Origin: JAVBMV01 sp031552145
Lineage (GTDB): Bacteria > Myxococcota > Myxococcia > Myxococcales > UBA5297
DNA: 64,000 nucleotides
NCBI GenBank assembly: GCA_031552145.1
Contig: JAVBMV010000002.1
Location: 62,001 to 126,000 of the forward strand
Direction of reading: 5' to 3'
In this document: piece after piece, positions 35,811 to 46,500 of the stretch
How the letters are laid out: each line of letters starts with the position of its first letter
Position numbering within the stretch: the stretch's first letter is position 1
The notes under the pieces: model-generated
The model's input: only the letters and a program-made list of their open reading frames with translations
Told to the model about the DNA's origin: nothing
Database searches by the model: none
Position numbers and translations under genes: made by a program

Positions 35811-35960
35811 ATAGAGCCGCCAAGGTGGTCTTTCGTCGCACCTATTGGGGCGACGCAGGTCGACTTTCGGACAAGGAGCGCGATTGATGCCTCGCCGTGT
35901 ATTAACAGCGTGGTCGTCCTTCGATAGCCTCGCGCCATGACCCTTGGAAAAGGAACGGAC
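35811..35960 (+). other. Spacer between citXG and catalase
   Basis: This 150-base stretch holds no gene. A 6-base inverted repeat (CGTCGC 35834-35839, GCGACG 35850-35855) could be a weak terminator for the cit genes. I found no convincing promoter for the catalase. Confidence 0.4.
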
Positions 35961-37421
35961 ATGGCAGACAAAAAGCTAACTTTTAATTCGGGTGCGCCGG
36001 TCGTCGACAACCAGAATGTTCAGACGGCTGGGCCCCGCGGCCCTATGCTGATCCAAGACGCCTGGTTCCTGGAGAAGCTGAGTCACTTCAACCGCGAGGT
36101 CATCCCCGAGCGCCGCATGCACGCCAAGGGCTCCGGGGCTCACGGCCACTTCACGGTGACGCACGACATCTCTCGGTACACCAAGGCCAACATCTTCTCG
36201 CAGGTCGGCAAGAAGACGCCGCTCTTCGTGCGCTTCTCCACGGTCGCCGGCGAGCGCGGCGCCGCCGACGCCGAGCGCGACATCCGCGGCTTCGCCATCA
36301 AGTTCTATACCGAGGAGGGAAACTGGGACTTGGTGGGCAACAATACGCCGGTCTTCTTTTTGAAAGACCCCTTGAAGTTCCCGGACCTGAATCACGCGGT
36401 GAAGCGCGATCCGAAGACCAACCTGCGCAGCGCGCGCAACAACTGGGATTTCTGGACGTCGTTGCCCGAAGCGCTCCATCAGATCACCATCACCATGAGC
36501 GAGCGCGGCATTCCCGCCACCTATCGGCACATGCACGGCTTCGGCAGCCACACCTTCAGCATGATCAATGCCCAGAACGAGCGCGTCTGGGTAAAGTTCC
36601 ACCTGGTCTGTCAGCAGGGGATCAAGAACCTGACCGACGCCGAGGCGCAGGAGCTGGTCGGGAAGGACCGCGAGAGCCATCAGCGCGACCTCTTCGAGAG
36701 CATCGAGCGCGGCGACTATCCGCGCTGGAAGATGTGCATCCAGGTAATGACCGATGCGCAGGCCAAGGCGCATCCCCACAATCCATTCGATCTCACCAAG
36801 GTTTGGCCCCACAAGGACTATCCACTGATCGAGGTGGGTATGATGGAGCTGAACCGCAACCCCGAAAACTATTTCGCCGAGGTCGAACAATCGGCCTTCA
36901 ACCCTGCCTCGGTCGTTCCGGGCATTGGCTTTTCACCGGACAAGATGCTCCAGGGGCGCCTCTTCGCCTACGGAGACGCGCACCGCTATCGGTTGGGTGT
37001 CAACCATCAGCAGATCCCGGTCAACGCGCCGCGGTGTCCATTCCATAGCTTCCATCGCGACGGCGCGATGCGCGTCGATGGAAACTACGGCGACACCGTG
37101 GGCTACGAGCCCAACAGCCAGGGCGAATGGAAGGACCAGCGCGCACAGCGGGAGCCGGTGCTCCCGATCGCGGGCGGCGCCGACCACTGGGAGCATCGTG
37201 AGGATGACGCCGATTACTTCTCCCAGGCGGGCGCGCTCTTTGGCCTCATGTCGCAGGAGCAGCGGCGGGTGCTCTTCGAGAATACGGCAAGGGCCATGGG
37301 GGATGCGCCCGAGGAGGTCAAGTTCAGGCACTGCGCACACTGCCTGAAGGCCGCGCCTGCCTACGGCGAGGGCGTGGCGCGGGCAATGGGTATCCCGCTC
37401 GCCAAGGTTCCCAAGCTATAG
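35961..37421 (+). CDS. katA: Catalase (monofunctional heme type)
   Basis: This 486-residue small-subunit catalase degrades hydrogen peroxide. The active-site His is in RRMHAKGSGAHG (residue 54), the Asn is in VGNNTPVFF, and the proximal heme Tyr is in RLFAYGDAHRY (residue 337). NADPH-type clade 3 features such as the short C terminus fit. I chose ATG 35961 because AAAAGGAAC lies just upstream, while ATG 35937 has no such site. The next gene begins seven bases after the stop. Confidence 0.95.
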   Translation: MADKKLTFNSGAPVVDNQNVQTAGPRGPMLIQDAWFLEKLSHFNREVIPERRMHAKGSGAHGHFTVTHDISRYTKANIFSQVGKKTPLFVRFSTVAGERGAADAERDIRGFAIKFYTEEGNWDLVGNNTPVFFLKDPLKFPDLNHAVKRDPKTNLRSARNNWDFWTSLPEALHQITITMSERGIPATYRHMHGFGSHTFSMINAQNERVWVKFHLVCQQGIKNLTDAEAQELVGKDRESHQRDLFESIERGDYPRWKMCIQVMTDAQAKAHPHNPFDLTKVWPHKDYPLIEVGMMELNRNPENYFAEVEQSAFNPASVVPGIGFSPDKMLQGRLFAYGDAHRYRLGVNHQQIPVNAPRCPFHSFHRDGAMRVDGNYGDTVGYEPNSQGEWKDQRAQREPVLPIAGGADHWEHREDDADYFSQAGALFGLMSQEQRRVLFENTARAMGDAPEEVKFRHCAHCLKAAPAYGEGVARAMGIPLAKVPKL

Positions 37422-37428
37422 AGAGCTT

Positions 37429-38613
37429 GTGGATCATGTCACACCGCTGGTGCTGGAGCTCCTCGAGCGCGTCCTCGTTCGAGGGGCTCCCGCCGATAAG
37501 AGCCTGAAGGCGCTCTTCAGGAGAGAGAGGGCGCTGACGGCGGAGGAGCGCGCGCGCGTCGCGAAAGAGGGGCTTGGCGTCATCGTCCTTCGCGGCAGGC
37601 TCGACTTCATGCTGGGCGGCGGCGCGGAGCCGGGCGCGCTGCTTGCGGCCTTCAGGAGCGGCCTGGAGCTGGCGCCCGAGCGCCTCCCTTCAGAGCCGCG
37701 CGCGCGCCTCGCCGTCGAAGAGTCGCTGCCGTTCTGGCTGGCGCACCTCTGGTGCGAGGCCTATGGCGAGGAGGAGGCGAGGGCGCTGGCGCGGGCCTCG
37801 AACAGGCCCGGCCCCACCTTTCTGCGGGCGAATCGCTCGAAGAACGAGCGAGGCGAGCTGCGGGCGCTCCTCGCCGAGGAGGAGATCTCCACGTTGCCGA
37901 CGCGCCTCGCGCCCCACGGCCTCGAGCTACAGGAGCGGGCCAACCTCTTTGGCTCTCGCTGCTGGAGGGAGGGGCGGTTCGAGGTGCAGGACGAGGGGAG
38001 CCAGCTCATCGTCGAGCTCGCCGATGCTAAGCCGGGGATGAGCGTGCTCGACCTCTGCTCCGGGGCGGGGGGAAAGACGCTCGGCCTCGCGGCGGCGATG
38101 GGAAACGAAGGGACGATCGCCGCGGTCGATCTCGACCGCGCGCGCCTGACCAACCTGAGAGCGCGGGCGCGGCGCGCGGGCGTCACCATCGCAACGTGCC
38201 ACGAGAGCATTCCCGAGCTGGAGTTCGACTTGGCGTTGGTCGACGCGCCCTGTTCCTCGCTCGGGGTGCTGCGCAGGAGTCCCGACGCGCGCTGGCGCAT
38301 GAGCGAGGAGCGCCTCGCTGCTTTTCCCGACCTTCAGCTCGAGCTGCTTGGTGCCGCCGCTGCTCATTTAGGGCGAGGGCGGCGGCTCATCTACGCCACC
38401 TGCACGCTCAACCCGGCGGAGAATGAGGGCGTGGTAGAACGCTTTCTCGCCGGCCATTCCAGGTTTCGACTTGGAAAGATGCTGCGGCTCTTCCCGCATC
38501 TGCACGGCACCGATGGCTTCTTCGGCGCCGAGCTTTTGAGTCGAATGTCATGCGATTCCGATATTTCACTAATATCGAAAATGGCCGATACAAATAATAA
38601 GTCGATGAGTTGA
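37429..38613 (+). CDS. RsmB-type rRNA (cytosine-5) methyltransferase
   Basis: This 394-residue SAM-dependent enzyme has an N-terminal helical part (about 1-150), the RNA-binding EVQDEGSQLIVELAD stretch, SAM motif LDLCSGAGGKTLGLAAAM, and both Cys of the class in DAPCSSLGVLRRSPD and YATCTLNPAENEGVV. Start is a GTG eight bases after the catalase stop. The last about 20 residues (SCDSDISLISKMADTNNKSM) are coded by an AT-rich tail unlike the rest and extend past the usual end. A 7-base inverted repeat lies in that tail (38559-38577). The target base is not predictable by eye. Confidence 0.88.
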   Translation: MDHVTPLVLELLERVLVRGAPADKSLKALFRRERALTAEERARVAKEGLGVIVLRGRLDFMLGGGAEPGALLAAFRSGLELAPERLPSEPRARLAVEESLPFWLAHLWCEAYGEEEARALARASNRPGPTFLRANRSKNERGELRALLAEEEISTLPTRLAPHGLELQERANLFGSRCWREGRFEVQDEGSQLIVELADAKPGMSVLDLCSGAGGKTLGLAAAMGNEGTIAAVDLDRARLTNLRARARRAGVTIATCHESIPELEFDLALVDAPCSSLGVLRRSPDARWRMSEERLAAFPDLQLELLGAAAAHLGRGRRLIYATCTLNPAENEGVVERFLAGHSRFRLGKMLRLFPHLHGTDGFFGAELLSRMSCDSDISLISKMADTNNKSMS

Positions 38614-38639
38614 CAGTCGTCCGCAAGACAAGCTAGCGT
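38610..38639 (+). promoter_or_regulatory. Candidate promoter for the small lipoprotein gene
   Basis: A perfect TTGACA (38610-38615) overlaps the stop of the preceding gene. It is followed after 18 bases by TAGCGT (38634-38639, 3/6), with ATG 38676 about 30 bases past the predicted start. It could also drive the giant gene further on. Confidence 0.4.
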
Positions 38640-38675
38640 CCCAGGCCCTTGAAGCATGATAGAGCAGGAGAGGCC

Positions 38676-39197
38676 ATGGTAGCCGCAAGCCGTACTTGCC
38701 GGGTTGGGACGTTGGTCTGCTTTGCGTTGCTCTTTTCGGTGGTGGGATGTGGCAGGGATGCCGCGGCACCATCGCCTCAGCTCCTTTCCAGAGAGCTGGG
38801 AAGTCTTCCTTCCAATCTGCGTGATCGGTTCGAGAGTGGCCCTGGTCGCGCGGAGCTGAACCTCGCGCTCGAAGGCAGGGAGCTGCTGGCTCGCGAGGCG
38901 AAGCGAAGGAAGATCCACCGGCGCCCGGAGATCGTTGGCGAGGTGGAGGCGCTCGAGACGCGCCTGATCATCAAGGCGCTCCTCGAAGAAGAGGCAGGCG
39001 GTGAACCCACCGACGCGGAGCTGCGCGCCTGGTTCGAGCAGCATCGTAGCGAATTCGGTGGCGAACGCGGGCCGCGAGATCCAGCAGAGTTTGCGGCTGT
39101 GAAGGGCGAGGTAGCGAACCGCTACAGAGCGGCTCACTCGCGCGAATCCTTCGATCGCTTGCTGACTCGCCTGCGGCGCGAGGCCGCGGGGCAATAG
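38676..39197 (+). CDS. Small lipoprotein with SurA/PpiC-like helical segment
   Basis: About 173 residues. The signal segment LVCFALLFSVVGC ends in a lipobox Cys near residue 26. The remainder is helical and charged: LALEGRELLAREAKRRKIH, EVEALETRLIIKALLEEEA and PTDAELRAWFEQHRSEF. This resembles the N- and C-terminal helices that flank the parvulin domain in SurA/PpiC-type chaperones, but no parvulin domain is present. AGGAGAG precedes ATG 38676. It may assist export or assembly of the adjacent giant secreted protein, which is inference only. Confidence 0.65.
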   Translation: MVAASRTCRVGTLVCFALLFSVVGCGRDAAAPSPQLLSRELGSLPSNLRDRFESGPGRAELNLALEGRELLAREAKRRKIHRRPEIVGEVEALETRLIIKALLEEEAGGEPTDAELRAWFEQHRSEFGGERGPRDPAEFAAVKGEVANRYRAAHSRESFDRLLTRLRREAAGQ

Positions 39198-39264
39198 GTA
39201 GGAACCGGTAGTTTGTCAAAGAAATACAGGAAGTTCGGCAGTGCATAGGGAAGTGGGGTAGTCC

Positions 39265-40560
39265 ATGCATTCAGCGCTCGTTCGATTCGCCGTAGTCGCC
39301 GCGGTCCTCGCATCAAACATGGCTGAGAGAGAGGCCCGTGCCTCTTCTTCGGCGGTGAGGGCGATTCATCCTGCCCCTGTTCTTAGGGTTGGGTCGCAGA
39401 GCGTCGCGTTGGGGTTCGAGGCAGATGGCAACCCTTCCTCACTCTCGGTGTCGCTGCATGGCAGCTCGGCTCTGGAGGGCGACTTTGTCGCCGTGGACGG
39501 GATAGTTGTCCACCGCGATCCATCGAACGGATTCTCCTACAGACTCACACAGCCGCTGAGCCGCCGCTACCCGAGCGACGGCGTGCTGACCGTGACGGCG
39601 CGTCCCTCGGATGGAGGAGCCTCGCTGACGGCCGAATTCGATGCGAGCGCGCCGTTGCCTCGCTTTGCCTCCGATGCGGTGAAGGTCGCCGTCGATCGGA
39701 CGGCCAATGCGGTTGCCGTGGAGCTCCTCTTCGAGGGAGTGGTCGCCTTTGGGGAGCTCTCTCTCCTGGGAGTCTCGTCCTTCGAGCTCAATCAGGTGGG
39801 CGGAAACCTCGATGAGGCCGAGTCGATCGCCTTTGCCCAGGTCACTAAGATGACGGCGCGACCGCGCGCGGAGAGAGAGCGACTCACCTTCATGGTGCCG
39901 CTCCATGGCGGCGCCAAGGTGCCGATCGACGGCGCGATGATCATCGATGGCACCGTGCACGATCCGTTCGGGCGCACGATTCACACCTCGAGTATCGAGT
40001 TTGCGTCCGATAGTGGCTTCGACCAGCTGGTGGCGCTCTCCGTGCTGCCCTCGACCTTGCTCCTCTCGGAAGGATTCGGCCAGCAGGTTCCGCTCAGCGT
40101 GCGTGGCCAATTCTCGCTCTTCGGGGAGTCGGAGCTCAAAGGCGCGGGCGTCACCTGGCGTTCTAGCAACGAAATGGTCGTGGGCGTCACGGGTGATGGA
40201 AAGGCAATTGCGCGCCAGAACGGCGAGGCGACCATCACGGCAAGCTACGGTGGTCTTGACGCGGTCATCAGCGTGATCGTCGACTCGAACATCGCGCTCC
40301 ATCACGTAGAGCTGACCCCTTCGGACGCGGAGATCGCCAGGGTAGGACAGAGGCTTCCTCTTCACTTCAAGGGCTTCCTCTCCGATGCGCGCGAGATCGA
40401 TCTCACCCCAGGCGTTCTGGGGACGCGCTGGAGCGCGGATGCCGGAGGGTGCGTCGAGGTCTCGGCGCTCGGCGTGGCCAAGTCGAAGAGAGAGGGGACG
40501 GGAAGTGTCACCGCGACGCACGCCAGCTTCTCCAAAACACTCTCCATCACATGCCTAGAT
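39265..40560 (+). repeat. Giant protein: signal peptide, N-terminal part and two Big_2-like domains
   Basis: After the signal-like start, about 250 residues form beta-rich sequence without a family I recognise. From about 40018 a Big_2-like domain is seen (VTWRSSNEMVVGVTGDGKA, then NGEATITASYGG). A second follows at about 40303-40557, ending in GSVTATHASFSKTLSI. Big_2 domains are common in bacterial adhesins. Confidence 0.7.
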
Positions 40561-43500
40561 GGCTTTCCTGAGCTCAACCTCCTCGCCCCCAGCAAGATCG
40601 CCGCCAGCAAGCCATTCGCGCTCATCGCCGAGGCGACTGATGATGTGGGCGTGGCACAGGTGGAGTTCTTTGCGAATGGCGTACCGGTCAATACGTTGAC
40701 CGAGCCGCCCTACCAGCTTCAGGTGATGGCGCCGCTCGTTACGGGCGGAACGCTGGCGCTGAGCGCTGCCGTGACCGACACGAAGGGGCAGCGGGTCGAA
40801 TCCGCCACGCTCCATATCCCCGTCGTGGCGCAACTGACGAGTGCGACGCCGGTGCTCTGGGATGCCCCGCATGTTGGAGAGCTGCTGGTGGAGCGGCTCG
40901 AGCAGCGGCTCGCGGTGACGAGCGGCAACTGGCGGGCCTGTGTCCCAGAGTGTCCTGGTGGCGAGGGATGCACGCCGCTCTCGCCGCGCGATTTCAGGCA
41001 GGTGCGCTTCTCGCTAAACGACGCGCCGGTGGGCGTATCGAACGTCGCGCGGGTCGAGACTCGTCTGTACGACTGCAAGGACGATAACGGCAAAGTAACG
41101 GCGACCGTGCCGGTCTATGTCCCAATATGGGAGCTCTCCTGGACCCCTCCCCATGGGACGGCTGGAACGGGGCGGTCGATTCGCGCGGAAGCGACTGATC
41201 GCAACGGCCTCGTCACCAAGGCCGATGTGCTGCTCATTCGAGTTGTCCGCGGCACGCCGCCGCTTATCACGCTCCTCTCGCCGCATGGTGTCCACGCCGA
41301 TGCGACGGTCGCCGTGCCCTTTGTCGTGAGGGGAAGGATCGCGGACGATACGCTCGCCCATGGCGTGGACCTGGCGCTCGTCGTCGATGGACTGGTCGTA
41401 GGGCGTGGACTGGCGCGCGCCCATATTGGAGAGACCGACTACGAGACCTGGAACGCCGGGTCGACGGAGTTCACATTTAGCTGGGTGCCGACAGAGCAGC
41501 AGGCAGATAAGACGGTCAGAGTGGAAGTCCAGGCGGTCGATGCGTCGGGGGACGAGAGCCGGGTGCATTTCGACGCGCTTGTGCGCATCGACATGCCGCC
41601 GCAGGTGGCGATCTTGACACCTACCAAGGGAGAACTAACGCTGATGGATCGAGAGCTGGTCCTGACAGCGCGCACGCTCGACGATGGCGCCGAGCTGGTA
41701 AAAGTGGAGTGGAGCGTCGCTTGGAACAACGGCACGGAGGAGCTGGGTTCCAGTATGTATCCTCCTTATGCGACAAAATGGCACGTCAAGGAGGAGGACC
41801 AGGATTATGCGGTCCTGATCACCGCGGTCGCCATCGACTCAGCGGGGAATAGGGCGATAAGCCAGGTCGAGATGTGGGCGGTCACGGATGGGCTGCCTCC
41901 AGTGGTCACGGTCGTCTCGCCGCGCAATTCGACGCGCCACCCCAAGAGCCAGGATCTGCTCATCGCTGTTTCGGGCTCGGATAATGTTGGCGTGGTGAGG
42001 GTCGAGTATTTCTTGGACGACGGCAGCTTCACTGCCGCCGATTATCATCCTGTTCAGAACGCTGGCATTCCTGGTGCATTCTTCTCTCGTGTTGTCGTGC
42101 CGCGCGCGCAGTTTCAGGAGGGCGGTTTTCACACCATTAAGGCTTGGGCGTACGATGCAAAAGGCCAGTCCGATAGTGATACAGTCATATTCGAGGCGAT
42201 CTCTGACGCCCCTCCAGCGATCGAGTTCATAGAGCCCTCCGTTGGTCAACGGGTGACGAAGGGAACCAAGCTCGATATCCTATTGGATGCGAAGGATGAC
42301 GTTGGTATCGCCTCGATTGAGTTCGAGGTGGACGGCAAGCCGGTCCCTGCTCCTCAGGTCCCTCCCTATTTTTTGACCCTAGAGGTCGCGGGAGAGCCGG
42401 GCATCAGGATGTTGAGCGCTGTCGCCACCGATGTCTCTGGCCAGACCGCGAAGGCGGATGTGGAGATTCTGGTGGTCGCCGATACACAGGCGCCGCACCT
42501 TGCGTTCAAGGCGCCTCGCGATGGCGCCACTGTCTTCATTGGACGCAATTTGACCGTCGATGTCGTGGCGTCGGACGACGTCAAGCTCGCGAGTGTGGGA
42601 CTCTGGGTGAACGGTAGCTCCCAAGGGACGAGCAGCAGTATCGCGGACGAAGGGCTCTATCGGCGCTATAGTTGGACCTTCAAGCCGCTGGGCACCTCGC
42701 TCACTCTCGAGGCCAGGGCGACCGACAGCTCAAATAATAACGCGACGCGCACGCTCGAGCTCGCCCTGGTCGAGGATCAGCCGCCGAGCGTGGGCATCAC
42801 CTCTCCGGCACCCGGAGACTCGTGGAAGGAAGGGGAGGAACTCCGCGTCGTGGCGACCATCAGCGACGACGAGGGAGTCGTCCGGCTCACGGGGCTCTCC
42901 GGGGGGGCGCTTTACGGAACCTCGCTCTCTGGAAACCCCACGCTCGCCGCCGACGCGCAGCATGTCTTGAAAGTGCGCGCGCCCATAATTTCGAAGGGGA
43001 GGCCGCCTACCGTCGGCGCCAGGTCAGTTGATACCGCCGGAAAGACGGGAGAGTTCGAGGTGCCCCTCGCCGTCAAGCCCGATACCGAGCCGCCCACGGC
43101 GCTGCTGCTCAAGCCGCTGCCCGTCGATCCGCCGATCGAGATAACGGAGAAGGTGGGTAAACTCTCGCTCAGGGCCGAGACCACCGACGATGTCTGGGTC
43201 GATAGAGTGGCGGTCTACTTTGATGCGGAAAAGGCGCCCCAAGACGCGAACGAGAGGACGCTCAAGGTGTCGAGCGAAAAGCTCGAGGAGAGCCATATTC
43301 CTAACCCTCTCCTGCCAGGAGATATTCTTACATCGCGCCGCTATCGGGGCACCTTCGATGGCGCCGTGGGGGTGGGCGGACTGGCTCCTGGAATCCATGA
43401 AGTCTATGTGGTCGCCCTCGATCCGGCGGGGAACGCCACGGTGACGGCGAAGGTGCGGTTCAATGTCATTGGCGTAAATGATCGCGAGGCGCCCAAGGTA

Positions 43501-46500
43501 ACGCTCTCGCTCAAGAAGACCCCCGCGGCGCAGCGCTGCGTCGCGAACTCCACGATCGAGGTGCTGTTGAAGGCCACGGACGATGTCGGCGTCATGGCCG
43601 CGTCGTTGCAGATGAACGGGCAGCCGATCGCCCTGAAGGGAGAGCGTCTTGGCGCAACCGTGACCAACTGGTCGGAGAGCGTCGCGGTCAGGATACCTCC
43701 CTACGATATTCTTGGCGCCAATCAGGTGGTGCTGTTAGGGAGCGCGACCGACGGCTCCGGAAAGATGGGGGAGGCGAGCGTCTCCTGCGATGTGGTCGAA
43801 GATGAAGCGCCCATGATCTCAATCCGCGCGCCGCTCGATGGCGTGACCTGGACCGAAGGCGTCGACGCGGAAGTGTCAGTCCTCGTCGGCGACGACGTCG
43901 GCGCTACGCGGACGGATCTCTACCTGGCGACATCGGAGCTCAAGGAGGCCATAGAGGGCGAGGCGCTCTTCGAGCTGCCACAGGCGGGGGCACAATTCGA
44001 GGAAATGGGGATAACCCTGAAACTATTGGAGGGCGTCACCGCGAGCGCGAGCACCGAGCGGCTCGACGAGGGCGCGGGTCTGCGCCTCGTAAGTGGCGTC
44101 GCCAAGGAAGATATGAAGCATTTTGCGCTCAGCCCTATCACCATTGTTCTCTCGCCGCCGCCGTCGGTGGCGAGCGCCGAGATTACGGCCAAGGCAACCT
44201 GGCGCCAACTGGGCGTCGAGGGTGGTCCCGAGGCTACTCTGTTGCTTTCAGCCGGTCGCTGGGAGGGAACGTTGGTTGCTCCCCCCGGGGCAGAGCTCTC
44301 CGATCTGGACGAGGTACGCATCGAGCTGAGTCATAACGGCGAGGCTCTGCCAATTGGTGAGGCCTTCGCCGCGCTGGTTCGAAGAAGTCGAACCGTCATG
44401 CCTCGAGTGGGCTTTGGCAGCGGCGGCGAGCGCTATGCGCTGCAGTGGCTCAAGGGCGCAGCCATGCCTGGCGATACCGCGACGCTGGGGACGACGGTGA
44501 AGCCGCCCTATGGGCTCGCGTCGAACGAGCATCCTCGGCCTGTCCACCTGGTAGCAGTAACGACCGATACGGCGGGCCAGGTGGTCCACGCGGTGAGGGC
44601 GCTCGAGGTGCAGAGCGATACAAGCGGGCCCCAGGTGGCGATTCGTGCGCCTCAGGCAGGCTTGCGATTCGTGGAGAATGTGCCATTCAATGTGATTGTC
44701 AAAGCCAGCGACAACGCGGAGGTCGAACAGATCGATCTGTTGCTCGGTGGGCCGGAGGGGCTCGGTCACCTCGATTCTCGCCACCGCCCAACGTCGAGCA
44801 GTGTTTCTTTCTCGATGGCTTTGCCCTATGTCGGCGATAAGAGCACCACACTCTATGCTGTCGCCCGCGATCGCGCGAATAACGAAACAACGACCAAGGC
44901 CAGGGAGATTCTCATCGTCCCGGACGCCTCGCCGTTGCTCACATTCACCGCGCTACGCTCGGATGTGGAGTCGGCAAGCCGCGCCGAGCTCGACGCCGGC
45001 TTTGTGCGTCTCTATCAGGGCGTGGCCGCGACGCTGACTCTCTCCGCTACCGATGACGTCGGAGTGAACGAGGTAAAGGCCGAATATGGTGGTGGACCTG
45101 TCTTTGTCAACGTCGACAGCCCTACCCCAGCCAGCCACCTTACCGCGAAAATAGTGTTTACGCCCCCCATCGCCATGGACGGCGCGCCGACAACCTTGAA
45201 CGTGGCTGTCTATGACACAAAGGACAAGATGGCGACGCGGCAGCTCATCATCGAGAGTCGTCGTCAGGAGGGGCCGACGATCGCATTTGTCGCGCCCATC
45301 CAGGGGTCGACCCTGGCCGAGGGCAGCACGCAATTAATGTTCGAGGCCGTTGCTGGCAGCGCCATCGGCGTGGCGAAGGTTGAGTTCTATGTCTCGGGTC
45401 AGAAGGCGCTCGCCTGGAGCGCCAAGGACTGTTATCGCGTTCAGTATCAATGCTGCGGAGATAGTATTGATCTTACGGGCCGCGGCGAAGAGGGCATAGT
45501 ACTGGCTTATGACGCAGCGACGCGCGGCGCTATCGCCACGCTTCCCGCGCCATTCAACGATGCAACGCGATTGAAGCGCTGGATGGGGCTCTCCTCGCTC
45601 CCCATCGGCTTCGTGGAGCTCGATCCCGCGCGCGAAGAAGCACCCCTGGAACTTCGGGCGGTCGCGACCGACAAATTGGGCAATACGACGACCATTCGCA
45701 GGACCATCAACATCGTCCGGGACGAAGCGCCTCCCATCATCGAGTTTGTCAGGCCGCTTTTCATGAAGGACTATGTGGAACGGACCGCGCTCCAGATCGT
45801 TGTCTCGGCGCGCGATAACGTCTTCGCCGACCAGGTCGAGGTCTTCGCCGGGCGCAGCGCCGAGACGATGAAGACGCTCTATCTGGCCAAGGGCTTCCCC
45901 CGCGACAACGCGCGGATCGGTTCATCGTTCGACATCTACGCGCCCGACGTGGTGGTCGAGCATCGTCTCCCCGATTACAACCCATCGCTCGACCCCAGCG
46001 GCGAGACGCAATGGAAGAAGCGCAACCCCTATTTCATCGGTGCACGCGCCCGAGATGTGAGCGGCAACTGGAGCGAGATAGCGATTCAGCCCATCGATAT
46101 CATTCGCGATCTGGAGCCCACTGTCTATATTGCCGTGCCGGAGGATGGCACCGAAGTAGTCGAGGGGAGCACCAGGACGGTCGTAGTCGCCGCGGAGGAC
46201 GATGTAGGAATCTCCTCCGTGGAACTCTATGTCAATGATCGGCTCTTCGGCCTGACGCTCCACGCCCCGCCCTACTCTTTCGCGGTGCCAGTGCCGATGC
46301 TCGGCTCCTCGCCAGAGCCACAATATCTGGAGCTTCATGCGGCTGCGATCGACTCGAAGGGGAATCGAGTCTGGAGTCAATTTGTTCGCCTGCCTGTTCG
46401 GGACGACCGGCCTCCCACAATCGAGATCGCCCGGCCGCGCGCCACCGATGTGTTGACCGAGGGGCGCGACTTCGAGGTCGCCATCGCCGCTACGGACGAC

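Noticed and set aside
35881..35905. TTGATG ... TATTAA as catalase promoter
   Set aside because: The spacer is only 10 bases.
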